From Desulfovibrio legallii (GTDB lineage: Bacteria; Desulfobacterota; Desulfovibrionia; Desulfovibrionales; Desulfovibrionaceae), in NCBI RefSeq assembly GCF_900102485.1, contig NZ_FNBX01000002.1, positions 210,295 through 274,294 on the forward strand: a DNA stretch of 64,000 nucleotides. Reading direction: 5' to 3'. Shown here piece after piece: positions 34,664 to 42,875 of the stretch. How positions within the stretch are numbered: position 1 is the stretch's first letter; each line of letters begins with the position of its first letter. The translations under genes were made by a program, and so were the position numbers. The notes below the pieces were generated by a model that had not been told where the DNA came from, did not search any database, and saw only the letters and a program-made list of their open reading frames with translations.

Positions 34664-36265
34664 ATGTCTTCCGTTATTGCCCCCGCCGTTGATCCGTGTC
34701 CCCCCCTGGAAGTGCTGCGCCTGGGCCGCGTGCCCTACGGCGAAGCCCTGGATTTTCAAAGAGAGCGTGTGGAGGCGCGTCTGGCTGAAACCGTGCCGGA
34801 CACTCTGCTGCTGCTGGAGCACGAGCCCGTGGTGACCATGGGCCGCGGCGGCCTGGCGGAGCATCTGCATGTGAGCGAGGATTGCCTGCGCGGCCACGGC
34901 GTAGAGCTGTTCTGGGTGGAGCGGGGCGGCATGGCCACCTTCCACGGGCCGGGGCAGCTGGTGGCCTATCCCATCATCCGTCTGCGCCCCAAAGACCTGC
35001 GCTGGTATATGGAAACCCTCTGCGGGGCTGTGGCCGACGTGCTGCGGCAGTACGGCCTTGAGCCGGAGCTGGGCGTGCACGGCCCCGGCGTGTGGGTCAA
35101 CGGGGGCAAAATCGCCAGCGTGGGCATGTCCGTGCGGCGTTGGGTGACCTTTCACGGCATGGCCCTCAACGTCAATACGGATCTGAACTATTTTCGTCTC
35201 ATCACGCCCTGCGGCAACCCCACGGAGCGCATGACCTCCCTGCAGGAAGAACTGGGCCGGGAAGTGGATATGGGCGAAACGACGGAGCGGTTTGCCGCCG
35301 CCTTTGCCCAGGCTTTCGGCCTTGCCGTGCGGCCCGAACCGCCCGCGCGGCGACCCCCGTGGCTTACGGTGCCCCTGCGCCCGGCCGCGGGCGTGCGTCC
35401 GGTGCAGGAACTGGTGGAGGGCCTGGGCCTGCACACCGTCTGCCAGGAGGCGCTTTGCCCCAACCGGGGCGAATGTTTCAGCCGGGGCACGGCCACCTTC
35501 ATCATTATGGGCGACGTCTGCACCCGCGGCTGCCGCTACTGTGCCGTGGGCAAGGGGCAGCCAGCGCCCCTGGATCAGGCCGAGCCCGCGCATGTGGCCC
35601 GCGCCGTGCAGCGCATGGGCCTGCGCCACGCGGTCATCACCTCCGTCACCCGGGACGACCTGCCCGACGGCGGGGCCGGGCACTTTGTGCGGGTGATGGA
35701 AGCCGTGCGCGGCGTGAGCCCGGAAACCAGCCTGGAAGTGCTGGTGCCGGATTTTCAGGGCGACTGGACGGCCCTGGACATGGTCTGTGCGGCCCGGCCC
35801 GACGTGTTCAACCACAATATCGAGGCGGTGCGGCGCGTTTTTGCCCAGGTGCGGCCCCGCGCCAGCTACGAATGCTCGCTGGACGTGCTGGCCCGCGCCT
35901 CGGACTGGGGCCTGCAGGTCAAATCCGGTCTTATGCTGGGCCTGGGCGAGACCTGGGACGAAATCCGCGCCACGCTGCGCGATCTGCACGCCCACGGTTG
36001 TCGGCTGCTCACCCTGGGCCAGTATCTGGCGCCGTCCAAAAGCCATGTGCCCGTGGCCCGCTATGTGGCCCCGGACGAATTTGCCCATTGGAAGCGCGTG
36101 GCCCTGGCCATGGGCTTTACCCATGTGGCGTCGGCCCCGCTGGTGCGCAGTTCGTACCGCGCCGAGGCCATGCTCGGCGAACCCGCCGCTCCCGCGCCAT
36201 TGCCGGGCGGGTTCGCCGGGCGCACCCTGCGGGTTGTTCCGGGGCTGCAGCCCCGGTCCGCATAG
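34664..36265 (+). CDS. lipBA: LipB-LipA fusion: octanoyltransferase + lipoyl synthase
   Basis: Both steps of de novo lipoate synthesis in one 533-aa chain. LipB part (1 to ~225): RGGLAEHL, ATFHGPGQLVAYP, the active-site Lys in GGKIASVG, and the acyl-thioester Cys in LITPCGNP. LipA part (~235-533): auxiliary-cluster CQEALCPNRGECF (C-x4-C-x5-C), radical-SAM CTRGCRYC (~285), and the C-terminal RSSY that binds the auxiliary cluster. The ATG at 34664 follows AAGGATTTGCCTT. All catalytic residues seem intact in both halves. It lies between the lipoate-requiring acetoin dehydrogenase and the lipoyl-protein redox genes. Confidence 0.93.
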   Translation: MSSVIAPAVDPCPPLEVLRLGRVPYGEALDFQRERVEARLAETVPDTLLLLEHEPVVTMGRGGLAEHLHVSEDCLRGHGVELFWVERGGMATFHGPGQLVAYPIIRLRPKDLRWYMETLCGAVADVLRQYGLEPELGVHGPGVWVNGGKIASVGMSVRRWVTFHGMALNVNTDLNYFRLITPCGNPTERMTSLQEELGREVDMGETTERFAAAFAQAFGLAVRPEPPARRPPWLTVPLRPAAGVRPVQELVEGLGLHTVCQEALCPNRGECFSRGTATFIIMGDVCTRGCRYCAVGKGQPAPLDQAEPAHVARAVQRMGLRHAVITSVTRDDLPDGGAGHFVRVMEAVRGVSPETSLEVLVPDFQGDWTALDMVCAARPDVFNHNIEAVRRVFAQVRPRASYECSLDVLARASDWGLQVKSGLMLGLGETWDEIRATLRDLHAHGCRLLTLGQYLAPSKSHVPVARYVAPDEFAHWKRVALAMGFTHVASAPLVRSSYRAEAMLGEPAAPAPLPGGFAGRTLRVVPGLQPRSA

Positions 36266-36387
36266 AACGGAGGCTGCGCGGCGGCCCCGGACGCAACCGC
36301 GCAACGGGATTATCGGAAAAACAGGCGCAGAGCGCCGCGCGGCTGCGGCCATAATCCGCACCACAACATGCTTCAGGGAGAAGGCGT

Positions 36388-38223
36388 ATGGAATTGAGGT
36401 TAGGCAACCGCGGCCTTGGGGCCGCCGTCCTGCCGGTCCTGCTGGCGGCGCTGGCCATATGGTGCCTGCCGTCTGCAGCGCGGGCCGGTTCGTGGTTTGT
36501 GGACGAGGCGAGCTTTCACGCTTCCGCCCACCGGGACATGGCCTGTGCGGACTGCCACCCGGACCAGTCCGACGGCGACCATCCCCGGCTGGACAAGCTC
36601 AATAAGCCCGCCAGCACGGCCTTCAACCGCGAAACCTGCCTTATGTGCCACGCCGCCGTGGAAGAGGAGCTGGCGCAGGGCAGGCACGCGGGCAAGCCGC
36701 TGATGAAAACGCAGGACTACAACCGCTGCGTTGCCTGTCATAATCCCCATACGGTGCTCGGCCCGGAGGCCCGCGCCAAGGGGCTGACCCCGCAGAGCGA
36801 CATGCGCGCCGCCTGCAACGTCTGCCACGAGGCCAAAACAGAGCTGCCCAAACCCGCGCCGGAGGTGGCCGCCTGCTTTACCTGCCACGGCAAGGTCACG
36901 GGCGGAGCCGCCGCGGCGGGCAGTGCGAAATTCGCCAGAGGGCAGGGCCCCGCGCAGCCGGCCATGTGCCTCTCCTGTCACGGGCCTGAGGCCAAGGGCC
37001 CGGCCCGCAGGCTGGACGCCGCGGCCTTTGCCGCCATGACCCACGGGGACATGAACTGCCTCACCTGCCACAAGGAGGCTGCGCGCTTCCCGCATAACCG
37101 GCAGGCGCGGGTGGATTGCCTTGCCTGTCACACCCGGCATGACGAAAAAACCATCCATGAGGCCCACAGCCGCGTGGAGTGCGGGGCCTGCCACCTGGCG
37201 GGTGTGACCCCGGTGCGCACGCCGGAGGGCCGGGTGAGCTTTACCGTCAACGCCGGGCCCCTGCAGGCGCACAGCATGGCGCTCAGGCCGGGCACGGAAT
37301 CCTGCGCGCGCTGCCACAGCGCGGCCGTAACACCGCAAAGCCCCGCCGGCAACGGCGCGGTGGGCGCGGCCAACGCCGTGCTGCCGCCCAAGAGCGTGCT
37401 CTGCATGGGCTGCCACGCCGCCACCTTCAGCCTGCAGGATACGCCCAGCCGCCTGGGCCTGGCCGTGTTTGTCCTGGGCTTTGCGGTGCTGGGGCTCTTC
37501 TGGTTCTCCGCCACCAATCTGGGCAAGGACGGGCAGGACGGCAAACCGGCGGGCAAGGACGCCGCCGGGCAGACCCACGGCTGCCCCGCGCCCGCGCCCC
37601 ACGCCCCCAGGGAAAACCGCTGGCGCGCGCTCTTCTGCGACGTGCTGCTGCAGCGCCGCCTGTACCGCGAATCGCCCCTGCGCTGGGCCGTGCACGCCTG
37701 CATCTTCTTCCCCTTCCTTTTCCGCTGCGCCTGGGGCATGCTGGGATTGCTGGGCTCCCTGTGGGCTCCGGCCTCAGCCTGGCCGTGGCTGCTGCTCAAC
37801 AAGGACTGGGGCCCCACGGCCGTGCTTTATGACCTGAGCGGCCTGGTGTTGCTGGCGGGGCTGGCGGCGGCCGCCGCGCTCTGGCGGCGCGAGAAGAAGG
37901 CCGCGGCCAACGCGCCCCGGCACGACTGGCCCGCCCTGTGGCTGCTTTTGGCCATCACCCTCACGGGCTTTGTGCTGGAGGGCATGCGCATTGCCCTCAC
38001 GGGCCTGCCCGTGGGCAGCTCCTGGGCCTTTGCCGGCTACGCCCTGGCCCAGGTTTTCGCGGCGGCGTCGCCGTCCTTCCTGGCCCGGATCTACGGCTGG
38101 GGCTGGTACGTCCACGCCGTGGTCACGGCCCTTACCGTGGCCTACATTCCCTTCAGCCAGTTGCGGCACATTTTCACTTCGCCGCTCTTCCTGCTGGTCC
38201 AAACCCTGCGGGGCCGCCGTTAG
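36388..38223 (+). CDS. Multiheme cytochrome c (11 CxxCH) fused to a NarI/DsrM-like membrane domain
   Basis: 611 aa. Signal peptide to about SAARA (~33), then an ~320-residue periplasmic part with 11 CxxCH haem sites: CADCH, CLMCH, CVACH, CNVCH, CFTCH, CLSCH, CLTCH, CLACH, CGACH, CARCH, CMGCH. A membrane helix follows at ~355-375, then a C-terminal domain with about four helices. The end, YIPFSQLRHIFTSP, is the signature of NarI/DsrM/HdrE-type cytochrome b subunits. It should pass electrons between a cytosolic Fe-S partner, the quinone pool and periplasmic cytochromes. The HdrD-like partner and a lipoyl carrier follow in the same operon. Confidence 0.82.
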   Translation: MELRLGNRGLGAAVLPVLLAALAIWCLPSAARAGSWFVDEASFHASAHRDMACADCHPDQSDGDHPRLDKLNKPASTAFNRETCLMCHAAVEEELAQGRHAGKPLMKTQDYNRCVACHNPHTVLGPEARAKGLTPQSDMRAACNVCHEAKTELPKPAPEVAACFTCHGKVTGGAAAAGSAKFARGQGPAQPAMCLSCHGPEAKGPARRLDAAAFAAMTHGDMNCLTCHKEAARFPHNRQARVDCLACHTRHDEKTIHEAHSRVECGACHLAGVTPVRTPEGRVSFTVNAGPLQAHSMALRPGTESCARCHSAAVTPQSPAGNGAVGAANAVLPPKSVLCMGCHAATFSLQDTPSRLGLAVFVLGFAVLGLFWFSATNLGKDGQDGKPAGKDAAGQTHGCPAPAPHAPRENRWRALFCDVLLQRRLYRESPLRWAVHACIFFPFLFRCAWGMLGLLGSLWAPASAWPWLLLNKDWGPTAVLYDLSGLVLLAGLAAAAALWRREKKAAANAPRHDWPALWLLLAITLTGFVLEGMRIALTGLPVGSSWAFAGYALAQVFAAASPSFLARIYGWGWYVHAVVTALTVAYIPFSQLRHIFTSPLFLLVQTLRGRR

Positions 38224-38255
38224 GCCCCCGGCACTACCCGTAAAGGAGAATATTC

Positions 38256-38681
38256 ATGGAAATCGCCGGTTACAACATCCCCGAAGACCTGTACTACGAC
38301 GAACGCCACTTCTGGGTCCGCGTGGAGGGCGATGAGCTGGTCATCGGCATGGACGATTTCGCGGAAAAGCTGGCCGGGCAGATCGTCTTTGTGCAGCTGC
38401 CCTTTGTGGGCAAGGCCGTCACGGCGGGCAAAAAGTTCGCCAAGGTGGAGTCCGGCAAGTGGCTGGGCACGGTTTACAGCCCGGCCGACGGCGAGGTGAC
38501 CGCCGTCAACGAGGAGCTGGAAGCCAACCCCGGCCTCATTAACAGCGATTGTTACGGCAAGGGCTGGATGTACAGAATCAAGCCCTCAGACATGAGCCAG
38601 ATCAACTCTCTCATCCACGGCGGCAAGGACGTGCTTGAACCCTGGCTGCTGGAGGATGTGAAGAAGTTTAAGAAGGACTGA
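38256..38681 (+). CDS. GcvH-like lipoate-binding protein
   Basis: 141 aa with the H-protein fold: IPEDLYYDERHFWVRVEGD, IGMDDFAEKLAGQIVFVQLP, the lipoylation site KVESGKWLGTV (Lys68), SPADGEVTAVNEEL and LINSDCYGKGWMYRI. The sequence after the lipoyl Lys (WLG) differs from the usual VKAAS of glycine-cleavage H proteins. No gcvP or gcvT is present, so a role outside glycine cleavage is likely. It lies between a NarI-like cytochrome and an HdrD-like protein, four bases before the latter, with a lipoate ligase downstream. It resembles the lipoate-binding proteins of sHdr-type systems in context; that link is inference. Confidence 0.85.
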   Translation: MEIAGYNIPEDLYYDERHFWVRVEGDELVIGMDDFAEKLAGQIVFVQLPFVGKAVTAGKKFAKVESGKWLGTVYSPADGEVTAVNEELEANPGLINSDCYGKGWMYRIKPSDMSQINSLIHGGKDVLEPWLLEDVKKFKKD

Positions 38682-38684
38682 CCA

Positions 38685-39974
38685 ATGCCCCAGTCTGCAT
38701 TCGGCATCCGGCAGCGCATGGCTATGGACGCCTGCACCCAGTGCGGCCAGTGCCTGGACGTCTGCCCGGCGGTGGTGGCCACGGGCGATGCGGACCTTTC
38801 CGCTCAGGTGCGCATGGCCAATCTCAAAAAGCTCCTGCGGGACCGCAACCCCTTCTGGCGGGCCTTTCTGGACCTTTTGGGGCGGGAACCCCAACTGGCG
38901 CCCGAAGCCCTTAAAACCTACGGCACGTCCGTGTTCCGCTGCACCCTGTGCGGCGATTGCGAGGAGGTCTGCCCTGCGGGCCTGCCCCTCAAGGATCTCT
39001 GGCTCTCCCTGCGCGAAGAGCTGGCCCGCACGGGCGACGCGCCGCAGAAAATCCGCATGATCCGCGAAAACCTCTCAGGCAGTCACAACGTCTTTGACGA
39101 AGACAACGACGAGCGCGGCGACTGGGTGGAGGACATGCGCAAGCCGCCGCGCCACGGCTATCAGAAGGACACGGCCGAGGTGGTCTACTTCACGGGCTGC
39201 GTGGGGGCCTACTTCCCCCTGGCCCAGAAGATTCCCATGGCTTTTGTGGAGGTTCTGGAAGCCGCCCATGTGGACTTCACCATCATGGCCGGAGACGAAT
39301 GGTGCTGCGGCTTCCCGCTGCTGGGTTCGGGCCAGAGCGCGGATCTGCCCGCCATCATTGCGCACAACGTGGCTGCCGTGAAGGCGCGGGGGGCGCGCAA
39401 GGTGGTCTTTACCTGCCCGTCCTGCTACCAGATCTGGCGGGAGCACTATCCCCCCGCCTTTGAGCTGGCCCACGCCTCGGAAGTGGTCATTGAGCTCGCC
39501 CTGGACAACCGCCTGCCCCTGGGGCCGTTGCCCATGACCGTCACCTACCACGACCCTTGCGATCTGGGCCGCGGCGGCCGCGTCTTTGACCCGCCGCGCG
39601 AGGTCATGGCCCGCATCCCCGGCCTGACCCTGGTGGAAATGGCCCACAACCGCGAGCATTGCCTGTGCTGCGGCGGCGGCGGCAACCTGGAGATGATCGA
39701 TCCCGATCTCTCCGCCGCCATGTCCAAACGCAAGGTGGAGGAGGCCGTGGCCACGGGCGCGCAGGCCATTGTGACCAACTGCCAGCAGTGCGTGCGGACC
39801 ATGACCACCTACGCCAAACGCAACAAGGTGAATATTGAGGTTATGGACCTGAGCCAGCTGGTGGCCCGCTCCCTGGAAGCCGGGCGCAAACAGGCGGCGG
39901 AAGCGGCGGCCCAGGAAGCGGCCCAGGCAGTTCAGACCCAGGCGGCCCGGCCCGCGGCCCCGGCCCAGGGCTGA
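38685..39974 (+). CDS. HdrD/DsrK-like Fe-S protein with two CCG domains
   Basis: 429 aa, cytosolic. Two 4Fe-4S motifs (CTQCGQCLDVCP at 17-28; CTLCGDCEEVCP ~86) precede two complete cysteine-rich CCG domains: FTGC...WCCGFPLLGSG...CPSC, and HDPC...CLCCGGGGN...CQQC. This is the architecture of HdrD, DsrK and GlpC. In HdrD the CCG domains hold the special 4Fe-4S cluster that splits a disulfide. Beside a lipoyl carrier the natural candidate substrate is the lipoyl disulfide/dithiol. The C-terminal ~30 residues are a low-complexity Ala/Gln tail. Start four bases after the GcvH-like stop. Confidence 0.85.
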   Translation: MPQSAFGIRQRMAMDACTQCGQCLDVCPAVVATGDADLSAQVRMANLKKLLRDRNPFWRAFLDLLGREPQLAPEALKTYGTSVFRCTLCGDCEEVCPAGLPLKDLWLSLREELARTGDAPQKIRMIRENLSGSHNVFDEDNDERGDWVEDMRKPPRHGYQKDTAEVVYFTGCVGAYFPLAQKIPMAFVEVLEAAHVDFTIMAGDEWCCGFPLLGSGQSADLPAIIAHNVAAVKARGARKVVFTCPSCYQIWREHYPPAFELAHASEVVIELALDNRLPLGPLPMTVTYHDPCDLGRGGRVFDPPREVMARIPGLTLVEMAHNREHCLCCGGGGNLEMIDPDLSAAMSKRKVEEAVATGAQAIVTNCQQCVRTMTTYAKRNKVNIEVMDLSQLVARSLEAGRKQAAEAAAQEAAQAVQTQAARPAAPAQG

Positions 39975-40000
39975 GAGCCGGGGAAGGCTGCCTCCGCCGG

Positions 40001-40023
40001 CCAGGGGGGCCCGGCCCCCCTGG
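40001..40023 (+). terminator. GC hairpin after the HdrD-like gene
   Basis: Perfect 9-bp stem CCAGGGGGG-CCCGG-CCCCCCTGG. No T-run, so it may be an attenuating or mRNA-stabilising stem rather than a full terminator. A second C/G-rich hairpin is at ~40169-40206 before the ligase gene. Confidence 0.4.
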
Positions 40024-40236
40024 ACCCCCGCTTGCCCGGCTTCCGGGGGAGAGCGCCTGGGCTGCGTTTCGGTCCGTCGCGCAGCGGCCAGGGAAGTCCA
40101 TGAACCTGCGCCGGGCAACGCCCGCAGCGTTTCCTGGGCAGGATAAACGTGTCAGGGGGAGAGGGCGCGGGGAGCCCCTTTTTCAAAAGAGTGCCTCCCC
40201 CGCACCACCCCTTTTGCGCCCCAAGGAGTATTGCCC

Positions 40237-41823
40237 ATGACAGCGCGCTGGCGACTGCTGGATTTGCCGCCCATGACGGCGGCGGAGAACATGGCTCTGG
40301 ACGAGGTGCTGCTGGAGATCCGCGGGCAAGGCCGCTCCACGGACACGCTCCGCTTTCTGCAGTTCCGTCCGGCGGCGGCCCTGGTGGGTTTTCACCAGTC
40401 CGTGCAGGAGGAAATCCGCCTGGACTACTGCCGGGCGCAGGGCATTGAGGTCAACCGCCGCATTACGGGCGGGGGCGGGCTGCTTTTTGACGAGAGCCAG
40501 ATCGGCTGGGAGGTCATCTGCGCCAAGGAATTTTTCGGGGTGCGCATCCCCAACGCGGCCCTGTTCCGGCGCATGTGCGAACCCACGGTGACGGCCCTGC
40601 GCGCCATGGGGCTGGACGCGGCCTTCCGCCCCCGCAACGACATTGAGGTGACGGGCCGCAAAATTACGGGCACGGGCGGCACGGAAAGCGACAGCGCCTT
40701 CATGTTTCAGGGCACGCTGCTGGTGGATTTTGACGTGGAAACCATGCTCAGATGCCTGCGCGTGCCCGTGGAAAAGCTCAAGGCCAAGGAGATCGACTCC
40801 ATCAAGAAGCGGGTTACCTGCCTGGCCTGGGAGCTGGGGCGCGCGCCCCAGACCGCCGAGGTCAAGGCGCGCCTGGTCGAGGCCTTTGCCCGGCACTTCG
40901 ACATTGCGTTTGCGCCGGGCGGGCTCACGGCCGAGGAGGAAGACCTGCTGGCCGAGCGTCTGCCCTATTTCCGCTCTCAGGAGTGGATCGACATGGTGCG
41001 GCCTACCTACGAGAAGACCGAGGCCGTGCAGGGCGCGCGCAAAAGTCCCTACGGCCTGGTGCGGGTGACCCTGCAGGTCAACCTGCCGCGCGGGCGGCTC
41101 AATAACGTGTATATTACCGGCGACTTCCTGTCCTTTCCCGGCCGGGCGCTGTTTGACCTGGAGGCGGCCCTGCGCGGGCGGCCTCTGGATGCGGCGCAGC
41201 TCTGCGGCGTGGTGCGCGACTTTTTCGCCCAGGGCCGCATCACCATTCCGGATATGGGCGCGGAGGACATCTGCATCCCCCTGCGCATGGCCCTGGAAAA
41301 GGCCGCCATCGCCCGCCACGGCATCCCCCTGGCGGACTGCAACCGCATCTACACCACCAACGGCAGCTTTGATCAGGTGCTGGCCGCCGGGCCGCGCGCC
41401 CTGCTTTTGCCTTACTGCGCCAAGCTCAAGGACTGCGACTGCCGCACCTCCAAGGAGTGCTGGGCCTGCGGCCGCTGCAGCGTGGGCGACGCCTGGACCC
41501 TGGGGCAGGAACGGGAGCTTGAGACCGTCTGCGTGGTCAATTACGAGGACCTGATGGTGGAGCTGGGCCGGCTCAAGGGCGCGGGCGCGCCGGCCTTTAT
41601 CGGCTGCTGCTGCCGGCCGTTCTTTGTCAAGCACGCCGAGGATTTTGAACGCATGGGCCTGCCGGGCATCCTGGTGGATATAGAAAATACCACCTGCTAC
41701 GAGCTGGACCAGAGCGAAGCCGCCCACAGGGGCGAATTCCGGGATCAGACCGGGCTGCATCTGGGCCTGCTGCGCGCCATTCTGGACGTGGCCGGGCAGG
41801 GGAGGGCCGCATGCGCTCCGTAA
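40237..41823 (+). CDS. lplA: Lipoate-protein ligase LplA-LplB with C-terminal DUF116 domain (sLpl(AB)-like)
   Basis: Attaches lipoate or octanoate to carrier proteins. 528 aa from the ATG at 40237 (AAGGAG eight bases upstream; a TTG two codons earlier is possible). N-terminal LplA domain (~1-255): FLQFRPAAALVGFHQ, NRRITGGGGLLFDE, the Lys in RKITGTGGTES. LplB-like accessory domain (~265-350): YGLVRVTLQVNLPRGRL. The last ~150 residues carry a Cys-rich DUF116-type domain (CAKLKDCDC, CWACGRC, GCCCRPF, NTTCYE). It overlaps the next gene by 13 bases. Expected target: the GcvH-like protein upstream. Confidence 0.83.
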   Translation: MTARWRLLDLPPMTAAENMALDEVLLEIRGQGRSTDTLRFLQFRPAAALVGFHQSVQEEIRLDYCRAQGIEVNRRITGGGGLLFDESQIGWEVICAKEFFGVRIPNAALFRRMCEPTVTALRAMGLDAAFRPRNDIEVTGRKITGTGGTESDSAFMFQGTLLVDFDVETMLRCLRVPVEKLKAKEIDSIKKRVTCLAWELGRAPQTAEVKARLVEAFARHFDIAFAPGGLTAEEEDLLAERLPYFRSQEWIDMVRPTYEKTEAVQGARKSPYGLVRVTLQVNLPRGRLNNVYITGDFLSFPGRALFDLEAALRGRPLDAAQLCGVVRDFFAQGRITIPDMGAEDICIPLRMALEKAAIARHGIPLADCNRIYTTNGSFDQVLAAGPRALLLPYCAKLKDCDCRTSKECWACGRCSVGDAWTLGQERELETVCVVNYEDLMVELGRLKGAGAPAFIGCCCRPFFVKHAEDFERMGLPGILVDIENTTCYELDQSEAAHRGEFRDQTGLHLGLLRAILDVAGQGRAACAP

Positions 41824-42875
41824 GCTGCGATATTCTGGTTGTGGGCGCGGGGCCCGCCGGGTCCAGCGCGGCCCGCGCGGCGGCCTGGGAGGGCGCGCAT
41901 GTGCTGCTGGCGGAGCGGCGGCCCGTGGTGGGGCTGCCCGTGCGCTGCGCCGAGTACATTCCGGCCATGCTGGTGGGGCAGGCCGATGTGGGCCGGGGCT
42001 ATATTGTGCAGCGCACTACGGGCATGCGCAGCTTTCTGCACGGCCGTTGCATTCAGGATATGGCCGCCCCCGGCTGCCTCATTGACCGGCATCTGTTTGA
42101 CCAGGCCCTGGCTGACGCCGCAGTGCGGGCGGGCGCGCGGCTGCTCACGGGGCACAGCGTGCTGGGCCGCGAGGCGGACGGGGCCGTGCGGCTGGCCGCG
42201 CCCGATGGGGAAACCCTGCAGGTGCGGGCCACGGTCATCATCGGGGCGGACGGCCCCAAGTCCCGCGTGGCCCGCTGGGTGGGGCTGGGCGCAACCCATT
42301 GCCTGCCCTCGGTGCAGGTGCGGCTGCCCCTGCGGGAAAAGCTGGAGCATACCCACATCTATTTTGATGAAAGCGTCATTGCGGGCTACGCCTGGCTCTT
42401 CCCCAAGGGGAACGTGGCCAATGTGGGGCTGGGCATGCTGCCGCCCCCCGGCAGGCCGGGCCTGCGCCATGTGCTGCGGCGCCTTGTGCGCGGGCTTACG
42501 GGCCTGGGCCTGGTGGAGGACCGCGTGCTGGGCAGCACCGGCGGCTGGATACCGGCGGGCGCGCCCCGGCCCTGCGTGGCGGGCGACGTGCTCCTGGCGG
42601 GCGACGCCGCCGGGCACACCCATCCCATCACGGGCGCGGGCATTTTTCAGGCCGTTATGGGCGGCCGCATGGCCGGGCGCTGGGCCGCCCAGGCCGTCCG
42701 GGAAGGGAATACGGAGCTGCTGCGCGGCTATGGCGAGGAATGGGCCGATTTTTATGGCGAAACCCTGGCCCACGCCCACCAGCGCCGCCGTCAGTGGGAG
42801 GCTTACAAGGGGCCGCTGGATGGGGCCATCAACCGTTTCTGGATAGGATTCAGGGAGTATTATGCAGCTTCTTGA
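41811..42875 (+). CDS. LipT-like FAD-dependent oxidoreductase (geranylgeranyl reductase family)
   Basis: 354 aa flavoprotein. Rossmann GAGPAGSSAARAA (~12), LAERRPVVGLPVRCAEY, ADGPKSRVARWVG, and the second FAD motif LLAGDAAGHTHPITGAGIF. It belongs to the geranylgeranyl-reductase-like family. In the sLpl(AB)-LipS1/S2 lipoate pathway a flavoprotein of this family (LipT) is encoded with the two radical-SAM synthases and may supply electrons. The gene order here, ligase-flavoprotein-radical SAM-radical SAM, with 13- and 14-base overlaps, fits that role. No membrane segment. Without context it would be called a geranylgeranyl reductase. Confidence 0.75.
   Translation: MRSVSCDILVVGAGPAGSSAARAAAWEGAHVLLAERRPVVGLPVRCAEYIPAMLVGQADVGRGYIVQRTTGMRSFLHGRCIQDMAAPGCLIDRHLFDQALADAAVRAGARLLTGHSVLGREADGAVRLAAPDGETLQVRATVIIGADGPKSRVARWVGLGATHCLPSVQVRLPLREKLEHTHIYFDESVIAGYAWLFPKGNVANVGLGMLPPPGRPGLRHVLRRLVRGLTGLGLVEDRVLGSTGGWIPAGAPRPCVAGDVLLAGDAAGHTHPITGAGIFQAVMGGRMAGRWAAQAVREGNTELLRGYGEEWADFYGETLAHAHQRRRQWEAYKGPLDGAINRFWIGFREYYAAS

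Noticed and set aside
38256..38681. GcvH of a glycine cleavage system
   Set aside because: No gcvP/gcvT nearby, atypical sequence after the lipoyl Lys, and flanking redox genes favour another role. Not excluded entirely.
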